The notes under the pieces: model-generated
Told to the model about the DNA's origin: nothing
Database searches by the model: none
What the model saw: the letters and a program-made list of their open reading frames with translations, nothing else
Shown here: in pieces, positions 51,990 through 63,155 of the stretch
How the letters are laid out: the number at the start of each line of letters is the position of its first letter
Position numbering within the stretch: the first letter of the stretch is position 1
Origin: Cladopsammia gracilis
Lineage: Eukaryota > Cnidaria > Anthozoa > Scleractinia > Dendrophylliidae
Reading direction: 5' to 3'
Assembly: GCA_022457155.1 (NCBI GenBank)
Contig: JAJGOT010000511.1
Coordinates: 434,001-498,000 of the forward strand
DNA length: 64,000 nt
Program-made: the position numbers and the translations under genes

Positions 51990-52175
51990 GTGTCAGTGAG
52001 TAAAGAACTTACTTTAGTTGTGTCAAAAACTCAAACTGTCATACAGAGTGCTGACAGGATTAAGCATCATTTAGAACAGTGGGGCAAACTTACTTCAGAT
52101 CCTCATATTTTAAACATAGTCAGAGGATGCAAAATTGATTTTGATCAGCCCCCTTGTCAGTGGCAGCCACCTTCT
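51990..52175 (+). pseudogene. DIRS reverse transcriptase N-terminal fragment
   Basis: Shows HLEQWGKLTSDPHILNIVRG and CKIDF, the N-terminal segment of DIRS reverse transcriptases, then breaks off near 52,175. It lies in the correct order after ORF1. The rest of the polyprotein is missing here. Confidence 0.65.
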
Positions 52176-52525
52176 CAACCCCAACTCCAGGGGGGTGGTG
52201 ACATTTATATAAGATGATTGGACGGGTGCTTATCTAAAATGTTGAAAGGAACCCCTAAAAGCTATGTGGATACCAAAATTTTCTTGTTTTCTTAATACAG
52301 CTCTAATTCAAATTATCCCTGGCCTAGAATGTACAAGAACACATTACACAATGAATATTTTCGTAATTTGTAGTTTAATTTAATTTTCTTTTTCAAAGTG
52401 AAACCACAAGTATACCTTGTTATGTCTGAATGGTGGCTTCATCCTCGCAAACAGAAAACTTTATTTTCTGCCATCGTGAGTCGTAAAAGAGTACAACGTT
52501 CAGTAAGCTTTATTGAGTTACTTGC

Positions 52526-52868
52526 CCTCGTATTACTTGATAAAACTAGTTTTTAAAGTTCCGGAAACGCCAGTGATTCCAATGTTCACTTCGATGTGTT
52601 TGTATCTCATCAAGGCCAACTTATTCCTTAACAATTCTTCAATATCTGAAGCGACACTTAAGTCGACGTTAATTCCTTCCTTATGGTATCCTGGCCCTAG
52701 AGGGGTTCTTTCATTTTTCACCTCAAACGACCTCGTTGTCGTCCCTTTGCGGCTCAAGTTCGTTTGAGGAGAAAAAAGAAAGAAAACCAATAGGACCACG
52801 GTATCGTTATAGTTGAATTTCAAGTCATTCAGATAGCAAAAAAATCTGATTTTGCCTCCACTACACAA
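52526..52868 (-). pseudogene. IRG exon-1 pseudogene
   Basis: Similar to IRG gene 3 exon 1 and to its flanks. The P-loop reads GVSGTLKTS where the intact copies have GDSGTGKSS. A 1-nt deletion after the SFI codons creates a stop, the donor is GCAAG instead of GTAAG, and about 130 bp are inserted at 52,679-52,808. No partner exon 2 lies downstream; the DIRS fragment occupies that place. Confidence 0.8.
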
Positions 52869-53502
52869 CTGAACAGACTCAAATGGCTTAGAACATGGGC
52901 GCGTTAGTCAGCCAGGCTGCCAGGGCCAGGATCCATTTTATTCCACATATTATCAGTCTTACAATGTTACAGAAAAGGCTCTAAAACTGATATGTTATGT
53001 ACATTATATCCTCAATATAAAACTAGTTTTCCACGATATCTCAATTTACGATGACTTGGCACAAGAGCAAAACGCTACCTCGTCGCCTTGATGCCTAATT
53101 CAAGCTGACTTTGTATGATAGACAAGTATAACAAATATGGGAATGATTATAAAGGCTGTAAACGAGAAGAGCTGAGATAACAACAGCGGTTACAACGGAG
53201 GCCAGGAAAAGACACATTGCTAGAAAACTGGGTAGAACCATGGCTCATGCTCTAAGTCATTGGAAGGCCATCCTACGAGTCTTTACAAATCAAAAGTAGA
53301 ACAGCGTTCTTATCTTACAAATCAAAGAAACGAGCGTGGCTCCGAGGCCCAAATCAAGGAAATGCGCGTACTCTGTGGAGTGGTTTTAAGGTTTTTAAAA
53401 TTAATCGAGTAGACAACTAAAACACATCAAAACTTAAGAACGCTATTGTCATATAAAAAGAAAAACTAAACTTAGCATTAAGTTGAGTCAGGGAGGCTGA
53501 CT

Positions 53503-53900
53503 CAGGGGCGGATCTAGGGGTGGGGTGCAGGGGGTGCGCACCCCCCCCCCCCCCGAGATGACCTGCATCTTTCAATCAATCAATCGATCAATCAATCAAA
53601 ATCTTTATTTATACACGGTTAAAAATATCAGTATTTACAATATAAAAAAGCAATTCACTGTTTTACATATTTGTACATATTTTTGAGATATATTTGTGAG
53701 ACATATTTGTGAGAGTCCGATAGGGAAAACCATTCACTGATACCTTTTTTAAAAAGGCTCAGTGATTCTCTCAGTGAGGCTCAGTGAGTCTTTCTAATAT
53801 AAGTTGTTCGCTTTTAAAATTTGTTCAGTACGTCACCCTTCAGTTACGTCATTCCTTAGAGGTGCACCCCCTCCTAAGAAAAATCCTGGATCCCCCCCTG
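53503..53900. mobile_element. CAGGGGCGGATC MITE, copy 2
   Basis: Same ends as the copy at 41,215, with TGACT as 5-bp TSD on both sides. It is longer (398 bp) because of an internal segment that begins with AATC repeats at about 53,571 and continues with non-coding sequence. Confidence 0.7.
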
Positions 53901-54640
53901 TGACTGTAAAATAACTCAAATTTCTCAAGGGTCTCTATACAAACACGCGAACAATCAACTCCCGCGAACTACACTTACACCCAGTTCTCTGTTCTGTGAT
54001 GCCAAAATATTAATGTTAACGTAACACTACCAAAGTACTTACTTCAAACGATATTCTTTGCAAGCAAATGTTTGTTTTTACTTAATGTACTTATTAGAGT
54101 AGGGCCCACCATATAAATTTCAAAGTTCCACAGTTACTGGCAACACAGCCAAACTGCTTACTTGGAGTTACGGGGCGTAGCTAGGAGGTCCTGGGATGCC
54201 CGTGACCCCTTCCACCCCCCCCCCCCCCACCCCCCGCCACCCCCTTTGTGAGATAATTTTAGTAAAACACAGCATGATGTCGATATGACAATCTGATAAG
54301 TACCCTGGATGTGACAGTGTGACCCCCCCCCCCGCCCCCCTTCGAAGAATCCTACCTACGCCCCTGAGTCATATGAGTAATATATATAATTTGTAGCCAA
54401 TTCAAATCTTAAACGGTTCTATAGTTACTCAAAAATCGCCACATAGTCCAATAGGCGAGTTTTACTATGGCGTTATTTTGTTTAACAACTAGAATGCATT
54501 TTGTTTTTCTTTTCTTATTTAAATTTTGTAATGAAAATGGAGCTTAAATAACAATAGCCCCAAATAACATGAGAAAACAAAAAATGAAGGATTGTGGTAG
54601 TTGTAGTAAACAAAGTCATCAGGGATAAAAATCGTCTATC

Positions 54641-54815
54641 AAAGGCCCACCTTCACCCAAAATGCTGTGCGCGCCGTGATCACTTTCTGTGCTGAATTTC
54701 GTGTAACACGAAATTCACGCTTGAATGCGTGCAACCAATTAGATCACGCGTATGAACAATGGAGTATTTCAAAACAAAAACGACCGCAAGGTGTTTTGGG
54801 TGAAGGTGGGCCTTT
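54641..54815. mobile_element. MITE with AAAGGCCCACCTTCACCC ends
   Basis: A 175-bp element with inverted ends of about 22 bp. It is located immediately right of the IRG gene 2 stop codon, so it may lie in that gene's 3' untranslated region. A central GTGTAACACG palindrome is visible. Non-coding. Confidence 0.7.
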
Positions 54816-54825
54816 AAAATTCCAT

Positions 54826-55822
54826 TTAATCGATCTCCAAATCGTCTGCTGATTTTTGGGCAGCTTCTCTGAGGACTAATAATGCCGATTCTTCAACTTT
54901 CTCCAAACAATGCTTAAGACCATAGTAAGTGGTAGCAAACGACATTCCACCGGCTATGGCCAAACCTACCAATGGAACAAAACGAGTGAATTCCTCAACG
55001 GCTGCTTCAGAAGCATAAGCTGCCAGAAACCCGCTGATTTGGGCTGCGGTTGTCAGGCACATCTTACGAACTTTGTCTTGGGTGGTGACGTTTAGCTTCG
55101 CAAATTCAGCCGATCCTTCCTCGGGAAGACCAAGCTGGGATCTGTAAAAGGTGATTTCTTTCATAATGAGCCCGATATCAACTGCAACGGATAATCCGGG
55201 AATGGGAACCATTGCGGCGGCACCTGACGCCGAAGCAACCATCCATATGCGCCCTTTGAGAACCTCAACTTTTCTTTTTAAGATTTCGGTTGACAAGTTT
55301 GTTAAAATGCCAAGGGACAAGGTCAGACTCTCTCTCTGATGTGTCGGCAGCACATCTAGGATGGCTTTGGTGAGTCGATCGAAGTCCCACTTGTCAGGAT
55401 CATGGTTGCTTATCAAAAATATGTCTTGCTCGTTGCTCAGCATCTCACCCAGATTTTCCGAAGAGTAGCATCGGATTTTGTCAAGCATGGCATCTTCGTT
55501 AAAAGATCGCTTTCGCTTCTCAGCTCGAACATTTTCATCAATTTTTGTGCGAATGAAGAAGAATTTTTTATCAATCGATCTTATTTTCTCGGCCAATTTT
55601 AAGTCGTTCTCGGTGAATCGGCTTGCTGTAAAGATAAGGAACGTGTGGTACCTCTCCAACTGTACTTGCTCGCAGTATGTCTCCACGGGGTAATTTGGGG
55701 TCCCTATTCCTGGCAAATCCCAAAACTTGATTTTAGGATTGGCTGGGTGATCATATGCTGTCGGCTCTTTAGTGCACTCTGTGACGCCAACTTTGGCTGC
55801 CTTGTCGTCATCTTCATAAAGT
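54826..55822 (-). CDS. IRG-type GTPase gene 2, exon 2
   Basis: Contains LYEDDDKAAKVGV (switch I side), WDLPGIGTPNY (G3), TKID (G4) and the full helical domain with a hydrophobic region (about ASGAAAMVPIPGLS) and a C-terminal QKSADDLEID. The acceptor TTTTTCAG is at 55,823-55,830. It pairs with the P-loop exon at 59,989-60,176. Confidence 0.88.
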
Positions 55823-57152
55823 CTGAAAAACACATTATTCAACAGTTTAAAACACAGCTCTTAAAACGGAGCTGAAAGGTTACCAAGTTCTTTTTAAAGA
55901 GGGATGCTCTCCTTAAAACGATAAAATTGTCAATACCAGTGGCACGAGTCCAGTGAACAGGGGCGTACTCAGCCTATTCTTGGCTTTCACTTACGTCATA
56001 TCAAAATTCAGAAGCATTAAACAATAGATTTCGAATCCAAAATGTTTATGGAATTGTAGAGAGTTTAAAACTACACATCTTGGCCAAATTTTGAAGCGCC
56101 AAAGCGTTTCGTTCAAGAGTTATAGGCGAACGAGTATTAGACATTTTTAGTAAGAAATGTATGGAGCGGCCATCTTTGTGCCCCACTCAGGGGCACAAAG
56201 ATGGCGGCCAAAAATTCAGTCTTAATTACACCAAAAATCAAATCAAAACATATTGTATTTGTTATAAGCTCCATTAACTCAGCTTATAAGCACTTATAAT
56301 GCAAACAATAACTTTCAGCGGATTCAATTTTGTTTATTTTCACGGCTTATCTGTAATAGCGTGACGAATTGCGTGACACATACCATGTTAGAAACAGCTT
56401 TGTAGGATGTATAGTTTAGATTTTTTAAAATTTATGACGTCATGTGAAAACCAAGAATTGCAAGGAGGGGAGGGGGGGGGGGGGGGGGAGGGGGGGAGGG
56501 GGGGGTCATCTTGTCTGAAACCAGTCACTCAAGACAATTCAGTTATGGCTCCGTCAATTTCAAACCCGCTCATCCCCCCGGGCATTTTATAATTCTTCGC
56601 TCCCAAGGGTGGGGCATTTGCTGAAACAGGTCCGCCCGGGGTTGGGGCATTATCAAAACAACGTTATCTTTCGGATTTTAAAAGTGGTTACATGCTTCGT
56701 TGTTTAAATTTCATTTTCTGATTGCCCCCAATTTAAAAATATAAAAACTGAGTTGATAAACGTCGTTTAGGTACCGCACTTTTCAAGTGAACCGGAGCAA
56801 CAGACCGAACGCATTCATTTTCCATTTCAGGCTTACATTTTTAAAATAAGTTTCACACAATTTTCAGAACAGCCGACTAGTTTCTTACCTTTCAAGTGCC
56901 ACAAGAGATGGTATCATGGCAAATTGTTATGATGTTGACGTCTTATTTGCCAACATTCGTGGCCGTGGTGTCTTTCAATCAGTATATGCATGTTGAAACA
57001 AAGGAATCCGGCCATTTTAAAATTAAATGGCAACTTACTTGAAAATTTCAAAAAATCAAAATCAAAATTCATTAGAATAAATGAGTAAGAGCCAAATAAA
57101 AACGAGAATCGACAGGAAATTATTTGAGTCAAAAGGTTTGTGAAAACATATA

Positions 57153-57964
57153 CAGTCGGACCTCTATTAAGCAGCCACCTATTAAGCGGCCACCCTCCAT
57201 TAAGCGGCCACTTTCCAAAGTCCCGAATTATTTGTCAGTAAAGTGCTGAATTCGATACCTCTATTCAACGGCCACCTCTATTAAGCGGCCGCGGCCACCT
57301 TTTTGCTGTTGCAAGTTTAGTATTTACTGTATTTTTACCTCTATTAAGCGGCCAGCAAATCATCTTTTCAAGCGAAATGGTGACAGATAATATGAAGGTG
57401 ATAACTGATATCAATAAAAACTGCAATTTAATCTCCACTTGCCCAGTTTCACGGTTACCAGGACCTTGCCCTATCTATCGGAAAGGCAAATGACTTGATC
57501 TTCTCGTTACAACTCCGAGCTCCACAACGGCAAACAGCAGTGACGGATTATTTTAAATAAATCGTCCGTGAAATATTTTGAGCTAAAATTTTTACAGACT
57601 ATTGGTGCAAAAAAGGCCTAAGAAACTTGATGTTTTGTTACATGGATTTGCATATTTTTCTGTACCTACTCAACACCAAAAAATACTGTACTTATCGACT
57701 CCATGCTCTCTGTGTTAGAGCTAGAACTTTGCACGGACTTGAAATGCGCAAATACAGGGCACTTAATTTTTTGTTTCAATGATTTTTGCATTTATCTTCA
57801 CATATGTTCACTTTTCAACAAGCCTTTTGCTACATAGAGGCAATAAAATTACGTTGACTGCCATTTCTATCCAATTTATATTGTACCTCTATTAAACGGC
57901 CAACCTCTATTAAGCGGCCAGTTTTCAAAGTCCCGAGGGTGGCCGCTTAATAGAGGTCCGACTG
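57153..57964. mobile_element. pogo/Tc1-like MITE (TA target)
   Basis: An 812-bp element beginning CAGTCGGACCTCTATTAAGC and ending with the reverse complement, flanked by TA at 57,151 and 57,965. Subterminal copies of CTATTAAGCGGCCA recur at both ends. It has no transposase frame. Inserted in the Harbinger-like element. Confidence 0.85.
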
Positions 57965-57979
57965 TACATAAATATTTAA

Positions 57980-58674
57980 GGTTACAGTGTACCTTTAGAT
58001 CGAAAATTTATTGAAAATGTTTTTTTTTTGGCGTTAAAATAAAGTTTACAGAATGAACTTTCATCCAAAAAAAAAGTATCGAAAAATAGTGAAAATTGAC
58101 GGAGAAATGACGGTATAATGACTTATGTTTTTTTGAGTGCCGTTTTCTCAAAGTTAATTTTTCGCTTGTTGGGGACACTTTAAAGAGCTACAACTTAAAG
58201 GGAATTTGTTCGATTTTCCTTAAATTTGGACAGAAGCTAGGCTACCATATAATCAACAAAAAATTGTCGGCGAATTTCTTGATTCCGAAAATTTTTTCGT
58301 CAAGAGGCATTTCCGTGCGATCATTCCAATTTTTTTCTCCCCTTTTCGAAAATATTATGTAACTTTTCACTGCAATTGAATATGGAAAATCGCCGACACA
58401 TTTTTTTAGCGCTTCGTGTCCGGAAACCCGAGAACAAATCAAATTAGCAAAATATAATAATCGCTTTGAGTTATAGCGTTTTAAAGCTGATTCGGACGCT
58501 CGAATTTAGACGTCATAAAAAATTCGACAATTCATTTTATTACTAAATGGTTTCCATATTTAGATAGCCAGCTCTATAAGCTTTAATTTGATATCTGGGT
58601 TTAGGTATATTAAGTGTAATCTTAAGACGCTAGAGCTGTTATACTGGAGACACCCCCGAAGGTACACTGTAACC
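57980..58674. mobile_element. TTAA-type MITE
   Basis: A 695-bp element with ends GGTTACAGTGTACCT / AGGTACACTGTAACC and TTAA on both sides (57,976-57,979 and 58,675-58,678). It starts 15 bp from the right end of the pogo-like MITE. Its end sequence differs from the TTAA-type MITE at 37,015. Non-coding. Confidence 0.82.
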
Positions 58675-59988
58675 TTAAAACGAATGAAGGAACGGATATA
58701 AGTTATACTGAGGTAAAACGAAACAATTCCTAGCATGAATTAAAATCCATTAGTCATTAAAATAAAGTTTTGATCGTGTCCCATGGGTCAGGCATTTGCA
58801 CTCTTCCAGAAGCCCCACGGTGGGGATTTGTACGTATAAGCTGACCCCACCGTGGGGCATTTGCAACATTATTTAAAAACAAAGACAAATGCCCGGGGGG
58901 GGGGGGGGGAGGAGACGAGCGGACTTGGAATTGACGGAGCCATTACAAACTGGGCAAACGCATGTGCATGTCACGTTCAGCAAGCGAAAAGTTCTTGGAA
59001 TTTAGTGTCCACTCAAGTAAAATAGCACCAACTTCCCGTTTCTCTTTTTCACATTGAAACAGTCTGCTCGTGCATTTCTCGATTTTTTGTAAGGATTCTA
59101 GGTGTTATGAATTCTCATAATATCTACCGAGCGAAATAGACCTCATTTCTCGAAAAGGGGGGTTCCGAAACCTTCCACTGCTTAGGGAAGGCTGGGCTTC
59201 ACGTGCTAATTTCATCCATCCAGGCGAGACAGTCGTCTTTAGCAATAAAGCCGTCCGTTTTTTTGTTTTTTCAACAATAAAAAATAAGCGGATACTACTA
59301 AATACTAATACTAGTGCAATCCCCTCGAGTTAGTCTGGGAGAAGGGAACTGGGAACTTTTTGACGCCCCCCCCCCCCCTTCCCGAGTGCATTATTGTCAC
59401 TACCGCTGTCACTGCCACTACGCCGTGCGTTACGCCGTTGTAACGGTTGAGATCGAGAGCATCACTGACTACCGCAGGGCTGTCGTTATGATTTGAGACA
59501 GGCGTTGCTCTGATGTTAACACCCGTAACAAGCTTGTTGCTTTGTCTGTAAATTTAACATATAACAGGCAAGATCACCCGTAACATCAAGGTCCCGTCCA
59601 GTGTACTCACCCGTAACAGATGCTACGGGTGATGGCCCTTAATGACACCCCTGCTACCGTACTTCCGGATTTCAGGCTTGAAAGTGAAACCATGTCTAAA
59701 ATTCCTACTTCGTTATCAACTTTATAATTAAGCAGGGATATGATGGATGTCTTGGAAAAACCTGCCTTCAGACTGTCACTGAAAAAAGCTTTACTTAATG
59801 AATATCTCGCATATTTTACTACTTGAAACTATTGTTGTTGATTCATTGTTTTAGCAACGCGCCACCACTGTCTGGAGTGTCTAGCAAGTCAGAGTACACA
59901 GTCTACAACAAGAAGAATAAAATGTTGAAAATTCAGCGGAACCTTCCCATGGATTTTCACTTTAAAAACTGGTTCCATTTGTCCTTAC

Positions 59989-60176
59989 CCTCGTATTGCG
60001 TTGATAAAACTGGATTTTCCAGTTCCGGAGTCGCCAGTGATTCCAATGTTCACCTCGACATCTCGCCATCTCTCCAATTTGTTCTTAATGAATTTTTCAA
60101 TATCTGAAACGCCGTTCTGACCGACATAATCTTGAACTTCGTCGGCAAAGATAAACTCCCATGCCATATCATCCAT
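59989..60176 (-). CDS. IRG-type GTPase gene 2, exon 1
   Basis: Starts MDDMAWEFIFADEV and reaches an intact P-loop (GITGDSGTGKSSFIN) before the donor G|GTAAGG at 59,988, phase 2. The reading frame is open upstream to 60,224, but the ATG at 60,176 matches the start position in gene 1. Confidence 0.85.
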
Positions 60177-61335
60177 GATGAACAAGGATAAAATGCAATA
60201 CAACTGTTCAGCCAGCTGATACAAATTGTAGATACCGACGGAAGCCTCCCAAAGATTAACAGCGTCATTTAAGCCTCCGTCAAATGTCCTGTTTGAATTA
60301 GCCCATGCGCTGCACTCACGCTGTCTTCCCCGGCTGGGTGCTTTAGAACATTTTGGTAACGGTATGTGGCCCTCTTTTCTTTTGTTTCAAGACTTGTTTT
60401 CATAGCCAAACGCTGAAGCTGCAGATGCTGAGATTTAGGGGCCTCGATTTGCAGTCAAGAAGATGGAAATAATTCATACGATACCGTTCATGTGATTGTA
60501 CTGGGACTATGTCCTCCCCCAACCACTACCTCGCCAACAAAAATATCCCACAGGGCCGAAAAAATTTTTGAGTCTCTAACATTTTCATTCCTTTCCCCTT
60601 CCCCTTAATTACTATGGAGTCTTGATCCTGAAGATTGTTTTTCTGAAATTTTAAAGGAAACCCCTAAAACGTACCAAAAGTTATTGTTTTTATGACTCTT
60701 GTAACTACCCTTAGGACGACCGAAACAAAATATCAATAACATTTTCATTATAATTTTGCTTTTATTTAAGTTTGTAAAGTCAGTTGTACAAGCTAAAAGA
60801 CCAATGTTCCCGGGTATGTTCTACCAGAAACCTATAAGTGGGTTGAAATGTGTAACGCGTATTCGCATTGATCTAAGTAAAGCCACTTTTCTGACTCACG
60901 TGTATATTATTTTTAATTAATAAATGATGGTTACCCAACTAGTTTAGCTGTTTAGTTATTTTGGGTAACCAGCTACTGTATCTATTTTTAATTTATATAT
61001 TATGTATACATCTTTGTAATTTACACGTTGTTGTTGTTGTTGTTGTTGTTCACAACTTCCAAGATTTTTTGCTTAGTACCATATTTGGAAACCCCTCGGT
61101 CCCTCGAGGTTGGAAGCAAGTTGTTCTAGCAAATTGATTGGTTAATATTTTTACCTTCATTAATTTCCAAATATGGCTGTAACAACTTCTTAGCAAGAGA
61201 CAGTTGCAAGTTTCAACCAACTTATGGGTTTCTGGTTCTACTTTTGAAGTTAATTATGGCAGCAGTACTGAACCACATTCTCGACCCTTAAAAGGTACAT
61301 TAAAGCATCCCCATTTGCCTGTCACTTGTCTGCCA
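60177..61335. other. Spacer between IRG genes 2 and 3
   Basis: Non-coding. Contains a (TTG)n microsatellite at about 61,029-61,052 and a short inverted pair GGTTACCCAACTAG / GTAACC near 60,930. The promoter of gene 2 should lie in its left part, but I see no clear element. Confidence 0.5.
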
Positions 61336-61840
61336 TTAGGGGGAAAGGCTCTCTCTTAAGCACAATTCATGTAAAATGGCATGGGTAAGTCGTTTGAAGT
61401 CCCACTTAGCTGGATAATGGTTGCTTATCAAAAATATATCTTTCTCGTTTCTCAACTGGTCCACCAAATTTCCCAAACAGTAGCTCCGGATTTCCTCTAG
61501 CATTTTATCTTCATTGAATGTTTCCTTTCTCTTCTCAGATCGAACATTTTCATCAATTTTTGTGCAAATGAAAAAGAACTTCCTGTCAATAGATTTAATT
61601 TTTGTGGCCAATTTCAAGTCATTCTCAGTAAATCGGTTGGCTGCGAAGATAAGGAATGCATGATACTTCTCCAACTTGACTTTCTTGCAGTATGTCTCTA
61701 TGTCAGGGTAATTTGGGGTGCCTATTCCTGGTAAATCCCAAAATTTTATTTTAGGATTGGCTGGGTGATGATATGCTGTTGGCATTCTAGTGGTTTCAAT
61801 GACACCAACTTTGGCTGCCTTGTCATCGTCATCATTCAGT
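61336..61840 (-). CDS. IRG-type GTPase gene 3, exon 2 (truncated)
   Basis: Carries LNDDDDKAAKVGV, WDLPGIGTPNY and TKID, but stops right after LCLRESLSP, where genes 1 and 2 continue with the helical domain. The product would keep the G domain and lose most of the C-terminal domain. The acceptor TTATAG is at 61,841-61,846. Either a short isoform-like paralog or a decaying copy. Confidence 0.8.
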
Positions 61841-62955
61841 CTATAACACATGGCATAAAAAAATAGTCATGTAGTTTATACTGTTAGATACTATTAGTTT
61901 TGGGTGGGCAAATTTCAGTTCATGTTGAACATACTGGATTCCCCAAATTGTGTATGCACAGATAACCTGCAGGAAAAGTATCTAAATCATGGAAGGAGTG
62001 GGGCAGGAGGGGGGGGGGGGGATCAATTGCGCAGTGCTTCACTTGGTCTTCATGAGTACATACAGTAGGTGGATAAATATGCGGACAACTAAAGGTGCGT
62101 TCTTTGGGATGATCCGGATCCAGATCACTGATCCAAGATCACTCGGATCACGAAGCATCAAAAGAACCGACAAGGATTCATCGGCTCCTTTGATGCAGCA
62201 TGATCCGAGTGATCTTGGATCAGTGATCCAGATCCGGATCCGGATCATCCCAAGGGAACGCACCCTAAGGTACCCATTGCTCAACATCCTTTCAATGAGG
62301 TGTCATAAAAGGGGTTGAGACCCCCATGGGAGGGGGGGGGGGAGAGAGGGGTACTCTCTTGGTACTCTCTTATATGATCCATACAGGGATATGCTGCTGG
62401 ACAAGGTATGGTTTGTGGCCTCTATGCTCTGAATGTGGTATGTAGGGCAAAGTTGCACGACTGTCATCCTTAAATATGGTTTTGTACAGTATTTAGCAAT
62501 TCAAGATTAGAGACATTTGTCCTAAACAGGGTCCTAAAATGGAGTGTGTTGGGTTTTAGCTTTTGTTTTTTCCTAAACACGGTCATGGCTTCAAACCCTC
62601 AGCGGTACCCCTCCCCCCCCCCCCCCCCCACCCCACCCCCCATTGAAGATGGGATGCCCCAGCAGTGGGGATGGAAACTCTCTAGGGGTGTAGTACTATA
62701 CTGTACATATAGTTGGATAACGATACGGTACTCTTATTTTCAAGGGATCGTTTGGATAACATTAAATAAAAAACTTATTACTATAAGCTTAAATACTTGT
62801 TTCCGGTTTCTTGTATAAAGTTAAACCTGCGTGTCACAGGTAAACGCATGTTTGAATGGTCGCTTCATCCTCGCAAACAGAAAACGTTATTTTCTGTCAT
62901 CGTGATTCGAAAAAGAGCACAACGTTCAGTAAGCTTTATTGAGTTTAATACTTAC
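61841..62955 (-). other. Intron of IRG gene 3
   Basis: About 1.1 kb, with G and C homopolymer runs (62,009, 62,331 and 62,610 regions) and a foldback MITE. No coding signal. Confidence 0.65.
62092..62268. mobile_element. Foldback MITE with GATCCGGATC words
   Basis: Arms begin AAGGTGCGTTC and end GAACGCACCCT. Inner arms with GATGATCCGGATC, ACTGATCCAAGATCACTCGG and its complement pair over nearly the full 177 bp. Confidence 0.7.
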
Positions 62956-63155
62956 CCTCGTATTACGTTGATAAAACTAGATTTTCCAGTTCCGGAATCG
63001 CCGGTGATTCCAATGTTCACTTCGATTTGTTCCCAACTCTCAGCCTCTATTAAGGCCAAGTTCTTCCTAAACAATTCTTGAATATCTGAAACGCCACTTA
63101 GATCGACGTTAATTCCTTCGTGATAGTTGAACTTCGAGTCATTCAAACCATTCAT
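62956..63155 (-). CDS. IRG-type GTPase gene 3, exon 1
   Basis: MNGLNDSKFNYHEG start, then an intact P-loop (GITGDSGTGKSSFIN) and donor G|GTAAGT at 62,955. Its downstream flank (about 62,850-62,955) matches 52,440-52,525 next to the exon pseudogene, so that pseudogene is a duplicate of this exon with its flank. Confidence 0.85.

Larger units (their letters stand above)
56546..58942. mobile_element. Harbinger-like MITE carrying two nested MITEs
   Basis: Ends TGGCTCCGTCAATTTCAAAC / GGAATTGACGGAGCCA with TTA on both sides (56,543-56,545 and 58,943-58,945), a 3-bp TSD typical of PIF/Harbinger. Without the pogo-like and TTAA-type inserts it is about 0.9 kb. It is homologous in reverse complement to 24,231-25,131. 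Confidence 0.7.
55823..59988 (-). other. Intron of IRG gene 2
   Basis: A 4.2-kb intron holding a G-rich homopolymer region (about 56,468-56,505) and a Harbinger-like element with two further MITEs nested in it. No coding signal besides short chance frames. Confidence 0.7.
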
